Source: Trachelipus rathkii
Taxonomy: Eukaryota; Arthropoda; Malacostraca; Isopoda; Trachelipodidae
Length of the DNA stretch: 64,000 bases
Assembly: GCA_015478945.1 (NCBI GenBank)
Contig: JABUQX010078628.1
Span: 1 to 64,000 of the forward strand
Direction: 5' to 3'
Of the stretch, positions 38,189-49,183 are shown one piece after another; within the stretch, counting starts at the first letter, position 1, and every line of letters begins with the position of its first letter. The translations under genes were made by a program, and so were the position numbers. Below the pieces are notes generated by a model, which saw only the letters and a program-made list of their open reading frames with translations, ran no database searches and was not told the origin of the DNA.

Positions 38189-40485
38189 ATGCTTTCTTCA
38201 AAAGATTTTGAAGAAGCTGAAAAAACAGCACCGAGAGCAGCATTACCACTACCAGACAAAAGACATTCTGGATCTGGTAAGTAATAGGAGGATATTCATC
38301 TTTCGTTAAAGTTTTTATATTTTATTTAATTTTCAATTATTAATATTATTATTATTACTTTACTATCATTATTATTTTAATACTTGACAAATTTACATTC
38401 GAACAGTTAAGGGTAGCCAGAAAAGAGAACGTTATAGAGGCAGCAGCGGCCAGGTATACACTGACGAAACACCATCACCAGTTTTCCAGTGTTATTCCTC
38501 ATTCAAGGTCCCTTCCCGAAAACAGTTGATGGAAGAAAGAAGTTTCAGCTACCTCGCTTATACCCCCGATGCATTGACGTCAGCTGCGAATAAAGCGAAT
38601 GTTGGAAGATACCGTGAAAAAACTTTTCATTCTTCTGACTCTGGTGAGTAATAAGAATAAAATATTCATCTAACATCCTTCCAATACTTAATAAATTTAT
38701 TATATTAAAACAGGTATGGGAATCCCATTACCACGACGATCACCAACTCCACCAAGAGATGTTGAAATTTTAAAGGATTTCCCTTTAGAATATTCAAACC
38801 CAGCGATATTGATTATTATTGTTTTTATTTTAGGCGCTGCGCAAATTTCCAGAGAGGAAGGCCTTTTGGCGAATTATGCCAATTTAACCGAAAAAATGAA
38901 GTCGTCCTCGATAGCAGCAGCTGAAGTTCGTAAAACTTATGAACAACGTAAGAAAATATATTTCATTTTTATTTTTTTAATCTTCTTTTTTTGTTCTTAG
39001 CTTCTAATATTATTTTTTTAATCTTAACTTATCTTCTAAATATTATATTCCTTTCATCTTTATTCCAGGTGCTAAGCGCAGAAGATTGGAAGAAATAGAT
39101 TATCATATTTCCGATCTCGAAGAGGAAATATTTGAGAGAACGAGGAATAATTCAAGTATCGAATTTAATGATCGTAAGTAATAAAACCTTAATATAAGCT
39201 TTTGATCTATTTTAATTTAATTTAACCAAATTGATATGCGTTTAATATTTTTAATTCTTTTTTTTACTTCCTTTACTTAATTTTCCATGTACATTTGTAA
39301 AATTTTATATTCCGCTGTTTATTTCTTTTATTAGCTATCGATGATTCCTTCTCGGAGTATCAGCCGTCAATTGCCGAGCTGGCGTCGCACGAAGAAAATT
39401 CACCAGGACCACCACAACGACTACCACCACCATCAGCATCAGCATCAGCATCAGCATCAGCAGGCATTGATGAATCGTCATCATCGATATCAGATCATGG
39501 AATTCTAACTAAATACACCGGCTTGGATTCTGCAGGTTCCCACGAATATCGGTGTGATAAAAACAAATTCACTGCCCTGATAAATAGAGATAAACGTTGC
39601 CTTGCCAGGAATAAAGAAGATTCCTCAACCATCGCAAATCTGAAGAACATCCTCCCAACTCCTCTTGATAAACACTATCTTGGTGAAGAAGAGCTTGATC
39701 TTAAGCTGGCCGAGGTAGAAGAAGAGACGGAGGGAAAACTAAGTCAATTTATAAGTGATTTCGAGAAAAAAGCAAATAAACTCCGAACGATGATTAAGAT
39801 TCAAAAAAATGATTATAACAATTACCATAAACAAATGGATTCAAAAAAGGTAGGCAAGTTCCACCCAGTACAACCGGAGATGGGATTGAGAAGAACCCTA
39901 TCCTCATACACTGTTTACACGCGCTTGGGCGTTTTAGAAAATACAAGAAGATATATGGGAAAGGTCCACAAAATAGCAAAAAAACTCGATAAAGATATGG
40001 AAATAATAGTTGAACTCATAGGAAAACGAGAACAAGAAAGCGAAGAACAAGAAGAAGAAGAAGAAAAAGAAGAAGGCCTCCAACAAATTTCATTAGACGC
40101 AGAAGAAGAAGAAGAAGAAGAAGAAGAAGAAGAACAGAAGCTTAAAAAGAATGTAAGCGAAAATGTCGAACAAAGAGAAATAGAAGAAGAAGGATCAATT
40201 CATGTACAACCAGAAATTGACGAAGAAGCCTTTGACGAAAATGAAGATCGAACAGCAGATGAAAATAACTTATCTGTTAAGGATTATCAAGAATTTTTTC
40301 ATTGTGGTGTAGATAATACCGAGGTTTTGAGGAGATTATTTTTACGCCATAAAAAAGTTTTGAAAAGGAACAGAACAAAATTTGATATAACCACATTTCG
40401 TCAACAAATTCCTAAGGAAAACCCATTTAGATTAATGAATTCAGACGAATTAATAGCGCTACTAAAACAATTTAAATCAAATTGA
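38189..40485 (+). CDS. Spliced five-exon gene, 604-residue coiled-coil acidic protein
   Basis: Exons are 38,189-38,276, 38,407-38,643, 38,714-38,947, 39,069-39,173 and 39,335-40,485. Introns of 130, 70, 121 and 161 nt start GTAAGT, GTGAGT, GTAAGA, GTAAGT, end in AG, and are all phase 1. Joined, they give 605 codons with one TGA at the end. The protein has a polar basic N-terminus (exons 1-2), a Pro/Arg-rich segment plus a short hydrophobic stretch (about residues 139-148), an (SA)n run near 253-264, a predicted coiled coil at about 336-463, two Glu-rich runs (about 456-466 and 477-489), and a charged C-terminal region of about 70 residues that may be a small domain. No signal peptide is seen and I recognise no family. 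It sits between two satellite blocks. A nearly identical 5' half lies in the left arm. Confidence 0.85.
38714..38833 (+). other. Optional 120-nt exon segment with alternative 3' splice site
   Basis: Intron 2 can end at CAG 38,711-38,713 or at TTTTAG 38,828-38,833. The second is preceded by the pyrimidine-rich ATTATTATTGTTTTTATTT. Both acceptors are phase 1 and the segment between them is exactly 40 codons, so both transcripts stay in frame. The hydrophobic ILIIIVFIL in the long form is just translated polypyrimidine tract, suggesting the short form may be the main one. Confidence 0.5.
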
Positions 40486-40574
40486 ATATTAAAGTCTTTG
40501 TGCATTTTATGTGATAATTCTTTTAAATTATAATAATATGAATATGAATGATTGAATTTTTTTTTCTTTAGATT

Positions 40575-40880
40575 TTCAAATGTTTGCACTAAGACCTTCG
40601 TGTTATATTAGTTCCCGATGAAACATCCTTAAATCAATATTTAATAGCCTAACGATAGTTTATGGGCAAAAAATTATGTTTGATCATGTTAAGTCATTGT
40701 GCGATTCCCTTTGAAACGTAGCTATATCAAAGTATCGTTTCACAAGGAATCGCAAAAAATGACTAAATGTGTTTAAAATTTATTTTTTTACGATTAAACT
40801 ATAGTCAAGCCTATCAATAGCTCATAGAGCGAAAGATCATCGGGAATCAATATAAAACGAAGGTTTAAGTCGAAAATATG
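40575..40880. repeat. Single, well-preserved palindromic (MITE-like) satellite unit
   Basis: About 300 bp with outer inverted repeats (GCACTAAGACCTTCGTGTTA and, at the far end, ATATAAAACGAAGGTTTAAG) and a strong inner hairpin in which GCGATTCCCTTTGAAACG pairs with CGTTTCACAAGGAATCGC around a GTAT-like core. It belongs to the array family but is diverged and alone. It starts 90 bp after the stop codon of the coiled-coil gene. No obvious target-site duplication is visible. Confidence 0.75.
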
Positions 40881-41235
40881 AGAAAAATTTGTCAGTAAAA
40901 AAAATTCTGATTTTTGTTTTTTATATTTTTAAATTTTTATATTTCGACCACTTGTTCGATATTGAGGATAGAGCCACGTGTTTCTGTGAATATTACCCAT
41001 AGTGTCGTATATTATTTTAATGTAATTTATGCAATCAAGACGATTAAAATAAATTTATCATTCTATACATTTTTTTATTTACCCAAAACATGCACATTCG
41101 TAAAAATTGAACATGAAAAAAAGTTGATTTATTTTATTTTTTATGTATTTTTCGCAATTAGGGATGATGAAAATAAATTTATCACTATACATTTTTTGGT
41201 AAAGCTGAACATTTCGTCTGATCTTTGATATTCTC

Positions 41236-41640
41236 TGAAACTAGGATAGCTTACAAGAAACTAGTTTCACAAATACGTTAAAATGGGAAGAAATTGTTCT
41301 GAAAATGGCAAAAACAAAATTTTTTAATTTTTGGGAGCTTTATTTTTTATTGAAAACTACGATAGCTACAGAAAACTAATAACATTCGTGGAATGGGAAG
41401 AAATTGTTCTGAAAATGGAAAAAAAAAAAAGTGTAGTTGGTTTTTGGGCTATTTTATTTTTTTTCTCACAAACTACGATAGCTACAAGAAACTAATAACA
41501 TAATAAATGCATAGAAATTGTTCAATAAAAAATGGAAATTTTTTTTTTTGGATTTTTTGGGCTTATTTTGTTTTTCACAAAAACTACGATAGCTACAAGA
41601 AAAGCAAATAACATTCGGTGGATTTCAATCTATCAATTAG
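41236..41640 (+). repeat. Tandem repeat, about 115 bp, four copies
   Basis: Units start near 41,236, 41,355, 41,467 and 41,577. Each has an ACTACGATAGCTACAAGAAA block followed by GAAATTGTTCTGAAAATGG and a T-rich TTTTTGGGCTTATTTT block. It is unrelated to the palindromic satellite. The last copy is truncated. Confidence 0.75.
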
Positions 41641-43127
41641 TTATGACCTACTACTGTAAGGAGGCAGGCTAGTTTACGACTGCCTAAATTCCGTGTTTTT
41701 TTGTTTCTGATCGAAAAAAATTTCTAAAAGGGAACAATCAATAAATTTTGGCACAAATCCATAATAAGGAAACTGTTTTGTGTAAAGCACTACTACGAGG
41801 ACTCTAAAGGGAACACTAAGGTTTTTATAACGGAAATTGATATGCCCAGGAACCCCTGTACCCCCGCAAACTAGCTAAAGGAGTACCATAAGGACCGCTA
41901 ACAACTGATTTGTAGTTTACGATTCTCAAAGATTATCCGATGAGTTTAAAAGGTTTCGGATTCCGCACCCGAAAAAAACAAAATCTCTGTTCTAGTGGAC
42001 GTGTGCACCCGTACATGAGAGTAGTGCTGGGCCCCCAAACCTAATATCAACGTTATTTATATATGCGGCCTCCAAGTTTTTATTAAACGATAATGAACAA
42101 AAATTAAATAATTTCCAAAAATTCCCTTTTTTTTTGGTCTAGGTGGAATTGTGTTTTGAGGCTTGTTTCTTGCGCCAATGTTTACTAATATGTAAGAGTA
42201 CCCGATCGAAACCAAATTTTTTTATAGCGTTTATACCGTAAATTATTATTTCGTTTCCTCTCGAAAAAAAAACTCGCTGAAGAAACGCAAGAGAGTTTAT
42301 TTTGCACCACTCCCGAGAATAAAAAGTAACGTTAGTCGGCCCCTATGCGGGAACGCGCGAGGTACCCTTAAGAATTGTTTTAAGTTATCTGTTAAAGTGT
42401 ACTCAATATTATGTATTATTTTTAATAGTTTATGTCTCCCTTAAATCAATTTCTCGAGGTAAAGTTTTTAGACATACACTTAACTAAAAAAAATATTAAA
42501 AAAAAACCCACCGACACTATTTCTCTCTGAACGTCGTTTACATAGTGACATTCGGGAGCAGCACTACCAATATATTTTAACCCTAAGATAAGATGGAAAA
42601 CCATAGCTTTCGGCACAAATTGTGTCAAAACGTCCCAGTAGTTATGGGAACATAGCACAAAATGCACCAATATTTTAGGTAAATAAAAAGGGATTTGTGC
42701 AATTTTGGTCCACACAGATAACAGTAGATTTTAATTTTTTCGCTCATAAAATGATATGATTCCTTATCGCGAGAATCACGCGTAATAGAGTAAGCTTACT
42801 TCGATACATCTGCGAAGAGTAAATTATTAAAAATATGGTGGAGTAATTATTCGCAGCATATTTTTTAAAAATGAAGAACAAACGAGATGAAGTTATACAT
42901 TTTATAAATATATGATCAAAAATATTTAATATGCGTGCGTTATCCTTAAATAAATTTTGACATACAAATTCGATCTTTCTTCTAAAAACTAGCCTGATAG
43001 GAAAATTTTGGACGTATTTCATCGGAAATAAATTTCTGCACGTCAAGGGAACTAAAGAAATATTCCGAATAAAATATCAAGAATGACTTAAAAAATTGTG
43101 TAATTGTTTGAGAAAGTTTTAGATTTT
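41641..43127. other. No recognisable gene
   Basis: The composition is less extreme than the surroundings. Two minus-strand ORFs (42,446-42,715, 89 codons; 42,744-43,046, 100 codons) have no clear coding bias or domain. This could be a decayed transposable element, but no terminal repeats or transposase motif was found. Confidence 0.4.
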
Positions 43128-43402
43128 AGCCTCTAGACCTTCGAATATACTAACCCTTACGAATTATACTCAGACCTCGACTTTACCTTAGACCTCGACT
43201 TAAGCACGTAACCTTTTCGACTTAGCACTTAGACCCTCGACTTGCACTTAGACTTCGACTTAGCACTTAGACCTTCGACTTAGCACTAGACCTTCGACTT
43301 AGCACTACGCCTTCGACTTATACTTAGACCTCGACTTATACTTAGACCCTCCGACTTATACTTAGACCTTCGATTATACTAGACCTTCGACTTAGCACTT
43401 AT
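43128..43402 (+). repeat. 18-bp minisatellite derived from the satellite's terminal repeat
   Basis: About 14-15 head-to-tail copies of CACTTAGACCTTCGACTTAG and the variant TACTTAGACCTTCGACTTA. The same sequence forms the outer inverted repeat of the 350 bp unit (GCACTTAGACCTTCGACTTA). It lies just before the long array begins. Confidence 0.85.
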
Positions 43403-43689
43403 TTATAACTCTTTTTCATATCTACCCTAAAACCCGTTTGCTAGGAAAATTACTTTGAGGCTACCTATATTAAGAGAAGATCATGACACTGAATGTAGAG
43501 CTTATCCTAAACCCGTTTCTATGATATAATTAATTTGATGGGTAATTAAAAATAACAAATAAAAAAATATTTATTTTATATAGTTTTAAAAGCATCGTCT
43601 TTAAAGCAGAATCTTATAGTTCTTTTAGTTGTTGTTTAAAAGCAATAATACGAGTTACAAATAAAAGAACTATCGTCGATAAATTTTAT

Positions 43690-46600
43690 ACTTTGATGAC
43701 TTTAAAGTTAACAATGGTACTACGAAGCGTTCAGGATGTGGAGCGGCGGACTGCAACCGACTCTTCGCGATTTCTCTCGGAAGCAGGCTCTAACTAACGG
43801 ATTAGTTCAAGTGGATTTCCGATAGGGGAACGAAAAACGACCTGACGGTGCTCGCGGGACACCTTTTTAGGGAAACTATCGCTTAACCCGATAAGTGACC
43901 GTCAGAAAGGGAAACTGATATAAGTCAGCAAGGCCTTTATGTAGGAAAAATCTAGAACAAAATGAGAGCGGGGAAGAGCTATAATATATAGCACTATGAC
44001 ACTCAACAAAAAAAACACATACGTTTTAAAGTGTGTCGGAATTTGAACTTAGAAAGATGGCACGACTTATATCAGAATTCCCGGAGGATGGAACGGTGCC
44101 GTTCACCTATCATGCACGTCATACACGGGTTGAAAGCGCACTGAGTGACGAGCTTAGACAAGAGAGAGTATGAGAAGCTTCAAGGTCCTCCGCTTTGCGA
44201 TTCCCGTAGGCGACACACTTTTGCTATAAGGTATAGTCGTATCGAAGTAACCGAAAGAGACGACCTACGGTGCTGCGCAGCGACACCTTTTTTTAGGGAT
44301 AAACTATCGCTTCAACCCGATAAAGTGGACGTCAAGAAGGGAACTGATATAGGTCGAAGGCTTAAGTGCGGGAAATTCTAAAAAAATCATGAAAAATAAT
44401 AATAATATCACAAAAAAATTCTAAGTTGGTCGAGAAGTTTGCACTTTAAGAAAGACTTCTGACTTTATAGTTTTCCCAGATGTCTCGTACTAATGAGGTC
44501 ATAAAGGTTCAAGATCTTTAAGCTTACAAAATGGTACTACACGGAAAGCACGGAATTGAAGTGCCGCGTCGCGATTTCCCGTGAGAGCATCAGCTAATCT
44601 ATTAGGACTTTCGAAGGAACGAAAACGGCACCACTGACGTGCTCGCGCGACAAAAAGACCTTTTAGGGATATAACTAATCGCTTCAACCCGATATAGTGA
44701 CGCAAGGAAGGGAACTGATATAGGTCGGAGGCCTAAGTGCGAAAATCTAAAAAAGTCATGAAAAAATAAAGAATAATTAATTCACAAAAAAAAATTTAAG
44801 TTTCGGGATTTGACTTAGAAATTCGACTTATATTAGTTCCCGAATGAGGCCGTCAACTATAAAGACGTCATAAATCGGTTTTGAGATACTTTAAGCTTAC
44901 AAAATGTACCGAAAGGTTCAGTCCCGCTTGCGATCCGTAAGGGCGACACTATATTAAAGTGACTTCGAAGGTAACCGAAAACGACCTAACGTGCTCGCTC
45001 GACACCTTTTTTAGGGATAAAACTATCGCTTCACCCGATATAGGTGACGTCAGGAAGGAACTGATAAGGTGAGGCCTACAGTTCGCAAATCTAACAAAAT
45101 TCATGAAAAAATAATAATAAAATTCCGAAAAAAAAATTAAGTTCGGAATTTGCACTTAGAAATTCGACTTATATTAGTTCCCTTTCCCTATGAGGCGTCA
45201 CTGGATAATGACGTCATAATCGTTTTGAAGATAGCTTAAGGCTTAACAAAATGTAAACTCGAAAGCGTCAGTGAGCCGTTTGCGATAACGGACAGCGATA
45301 TTATAGTGACTTTTCGAAGGAACACCGAAAAAACGACTAAACGTCTCGCTGCGATCACTTTGGATAAAACATCCTCAACCCGATATAGTGCCGTCAGGAA
45401 GGGAACTGATATGGTCGAAGGCCTAAATGCGAAAATCTAAAAAAATTACATGAAAAAAGTAATAATAATAATTCATCACAAAAAAAATTTTAAGTTTCGG
45501 AATTTTGCACTAGAACTTGCCGACTTATAAACTAGTTCCCGATGAGGCGTCACTAAATGACGTCATAATCGGTTTGAAGATATTTAAGCTTAACAAATGG
45601 TACTCGAAAGCGTTCAGCCGCTTTGCGATTCCCGTAAGGCGACACTTTATTATAGTGACTTTTCGAAGAGAACCGAAAAGACCTAACGTGCTCGCGCGAC
45701 CCTTTTTAGGATAAACTATCGCTCAACCCGATATAAGGAACGTCAGGAAGGGAATACTGATATAGTCGAAGGCCAAGTGCGAAAATCTAAAAAAATCATG
45801 AAAAATAATAATAATAAATTCACAAAAAAGAAATTTCAGTTTTCGGAATTTGCACTTAGAACTTCGACTTATATAGTTCCCGATGAGGCGTCACTTATTG
45901 ACGTCATAATCGTTTGAGATACTTAAGCTTAAGCAAAATGTACTGCGAAAGCGTTCAGAACCGCTTGCGAAATTCCGTAAGGCGACACTATATTATAGTG
46001 ACTTTTCGAAGGAACACGAAAAAACGCCTAAAGCAGCAGCGACACCTTTTTTAGGCAAAACTATCGCTTCAACGCCGATATAGTGACGTTCAGGAAGGAA
46101 CTGAATATAGAGTCGAGAGCACACACAACACCTAAAAAATTCATGAAATAATAATAATAAAATAATTCACAAAAAAAATTAAGTTCGAATTGCACTTAGA
46201 ATCGACTTATATTAAAAGTTTCCTCGATAAGGCGTCACTATAATGAGTATAACGGTGAAGATACTTTAAGCTTAACTAAATGGTACTCGAAAGCGTTCAG
46301 CCGCTTTTGCGATTTCCGTAAGGCGACACTATTATATAGTGACTTTCGAAGGAATACCGAAAAACGAACTAACGTGCTCGCGCGACACCTTTTAGGGATA
46401 AACTATTCGCTTCAACCCGATAATATGGTCGCAGGAAGGAACTGATATAGGTTCGAAGGTCTGAAGGGCGAAATCTAAAAAAATTCATTGAAAAAATAAT
46501 AATATGAATTCACAAAAAAAAATAAGTTTCGGAAATTTGCACTTAGAAACTTCGACTTAATAGTTCCGCGATAAGTGCGCATATATGACGTCATAACGTT

Positions 46601-48715
46601 TTGAAGATACTTTAAGCTTAACAAAAAGGTACTCGAAAGCGTCAGCCGCTTTTGCGATCCCCGTAAGGCGACACTTAGTTATATGACTTTTTCGAAGGTA
46701 ACCAAAAAACGACCTAACGTGCTCGCCCGCCACCTTTTTAGGGATAAACTTCGCTTCAACCCGATATAGTGAAGTCGTCCGGAAGGGAACTGATATAGGT
46801 CGAAGGCCTAAGCGAAATCTAAAAAAATCATGAAAAAATAATAATAATTTCACATACTCAATAAAAAAATTTAAGTTTCGGAATTTGGCACTAGAACTTC
46901 GACCTTATATTAGTTTCTCCGATGAGGGCGTCCTATAAGACGTCAAATCGTTTGAAGAATACTTTAAGCTTAACAAAAGGGTACTCGGAAAGCGGTCAGC
47001 CGCTTTTGCGATTCCCGTGAAGGCGACACTATATTATCGTGACCTTTTCAAGGGAACGAAAAACGACCCTAAACGTGCTCGCCGACACTTGTTTAGGGAT
47101 AACTATCGCTCAAGCTCCGATTAGGACGTCAGGAAGGGAACTGAAACTAAGGCGAAGGCCCTAAGTGCGAACAGCTAAAAAATTCATGCAAAAAATAATA
47201 ATAACTAATTCAATCAAAAAAAAATTAAGTTTCGGAATTTGCACTTAGAACTTCGACTATATTAGTTCCCGATGAGGCGTCACTATATGTACGTCATAAT
47301 CGGTTTGAAGATACTTTTAGCTTAACAAAATGGTACTCGAAAGCGTTCAATCGCTTTTGCGATTCCGCAGGCGACACTATATTATAGTGACTTTCGAAGG
47401 GAACCGAAAAACGACGTAACGTGCTCGCGCGACACTTTTTAGGGATACAACTATCGCTTCAACCCGAATTACGTGACGTCAGGAAGGGACTGGATTAGGT
47501 CGAGGCCTAAGTGCGAAATCTAAAAAATTCATCGAAAAAAAAGAAATAATAATGGAATTCACAGAAAAAAACATTAAGTTTCGGGAATTGCACTTAGAAC
47601 TTCGACTTATATTAGGTCCCGATGAGGCGTCACTATATTGACGTCATAATCGGTTTGAAGATACTTTAAGCTTTACAAAATGGTACTCGAAAGCGTTCAG
47701 TCCGCTTTGCGATTTCCCGTAAAGCGACACTATATTATAGTCACTTTCGAAGGTAACCGAAAAACGACCTAACGTGCTCGTGCGACACCTTTTAGGGATA
47801 AACTATCCGCTTCAACCGAATAAGTGACGCAGTAAGTGGAACTGATATAAAGTCGAAGGTCTAAGTGGCGAAATCTAAAATAATTCTTGAAAAAATAATA
47901 ATAATAATTCACATAAATCTTTTTCTTGGTTTCGGAATTTGCACTTATAACTTCGAACTTATATTAGTTTCCCGATGAGGCGTCACTATATGACGTAATA
48001 ATCGGTTTGAAGATACTTTAACTTAACAAAATGGTACTCGAAAAGCGTTCAGCCGCTTTTGCGATTCCCGATGCGACACTATATTATAGGGACGTTTCGA
48101 AGGGAACCGAAAAACGGACCTAACGTGGTTCGCGCGACACCTTTTTAGGATAAACTATCGCTCAACCCGATATAGTGACGTCGGGAAGGAAAGTGCTAAG
48201 TCGAAAGGTCTAAGTGCGAAAATCCATGAAAAAAAATCTTGAAAGAATAATAATAAATAATTCACAAGAAAAAATTTAAGGGTAGTGAATTTGCATATTT
48301 GAAACTTGTCTTATATTAGTTCCCGATTAGGCGTCCACTATATGACGTCATAATCGGTTTTAAGATACTATAAGCTTAACAAAATGGTACGTCGAAAAGC
48401 GTTCAGCCGCTTTTGCGATTCCCCGAACGCGACACATATTAGAGTGACTTCGAAGGAACCGCAAAACGACGCAACGTGTCGCGCAGAGCGGTTAATCCTT
48501 TACGATACAACTATGCGCTTACAACCCGATATAGTGGACGTCGGAAAGGGAACACTATAAGGTCTTGAAGGTCTAGAGTGCGAAAATCTAGAGAGAAATC
48601 ATGAAAAAAATAATAAATAATAACAATCTAAAAAAATTAAAGTGCGGATTTGCACTAGACTTTTCGACTTATATTGAATTCTTGATGAGCGGCGTCACTA
48701 TAGACGTCATGAAAT
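43690..48715 (+). repeat. Palindromic satellite array, about 14 units of 350 bp
   Basis: The landmark CGAAGGGAACCGAAAAACGA occurs near 43,820, 44,245, 44,610, 44,965, 45,315, 45,663, 46,005, 46,348, 46,693, 47,048, 47,395, 47,747, 48,098 and 48,448, a period of about 345-365 bp. Each unit has a terminal repeat (GCACTTAGAACTTCGACTTA), GGCGTCACTATATGACGTCA, AAGCTTAACAAAATGGTACT, a central hairpin CACTATATTATAGTG, CTCGCGCGACACC, CGATATAGTGACGTCAGG, the inverted terminal repeat (GGTCGAAGGCCTAAGTGCGA), and an AT linker rich in (AAT)n. It contains TGACGTCA, the consensus for CREB/ATF-type factors, twice in partial form. Noise varies along the array. ORFs inside are repeat translations. Confidence 0.9.
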
Positions 48716-48764
48716 GGCCATGAAAAGAGGGGGTTAGCAATCGGTTGATATCAGTTACCCGGGA

Positions 48765-48950
48765 GTGCGAGTCGATGCGGAATTGCTCCTTCGAGTCCTT
48801 GGTTTACAATTCTTCGTTTTAACCTCACACGCACTAAGTGACTATATCGCTGTCATGAAACGACCTTCGCGGCTGTTAAAACCGATTATTTATTGCAATT
48901 TCTCGGAGAAACGGACCTGGAAATATTCTTTCGAGCGATTTCTTCGTTAA
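48765..48950 (+). CDS. 61-codon ORF between array and ligase gene
   Basis: Small ORF with a hydrophobic N-terminus (LLLRVLGLQFFVLTSHALSDY) that could act as a signal peptide or anchor. It has a counterpart at 3,444-3,647 because the region is duplicated. It ends in TAA. A GTGAGA donor-like site follows at 48,960, and a strong acceptor-like TTTTTCTTTTAG ends at 49,089, so it might belong to a 5' leader exon spliced to the ligase region. I do not recognise it and rate it as uncertain. Confidence 0.3.
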   Translation: MRVDAELLLRVLGLQFFVLTSHALSDYIAVMKRPSRLLKPIIYCNFSEKRTWKYSFERFLR

Positions 48951-49107
48951 TTTTTATTAGGTGAGATGGTTTTAACTTATATTAGCTTAAGAAATAATAA
49001 TATATTTTTTTTGGTTGATACTTATTTCACTTTTAAAAATATTATACTCCATACACCCTATAATGTTCATCCGTATCTTTTTCTTTTAGGTTTGTCTCAA
49101 CTTGGAG

Positions 49108-49179
49108 ATGAAGGTTCCCACAATGATCCCCAAGAAGAAAAAGAAGGAAAGGACCCTTCGCGGTTGCGGAAAGAAATGA
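49108..49179 (+). CDS. Short Lys-rich ORF overlapping the ligase leader
   Basis: An ATG at 49,108 opens 23 codons including PKKKKKER and ends at TGA 49,177-49,179, 5 bp before the TTG that opens the ligase frame. It may be an upstream ORF, or the real N-terminus of the ligase separated by a one-base consensus error, since the ligase frame lacks a nearby upstream ATG. The basic cluster resembles a nuclear localisation signal. Confidence 0.3.
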   Translation: MKVPTMIPKKKKKERTLRGCGKK

Positions 49180-49183
49180 GAAC

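Noticed and set aside
42446..43046. Two minus-strand ORFs of 89 and 100 codons as a possible transposase or viral gene
   Set aside because: No catalytic motif, no terminal repeats, ordinary AT-driven codons; kept as unassigned sequence.
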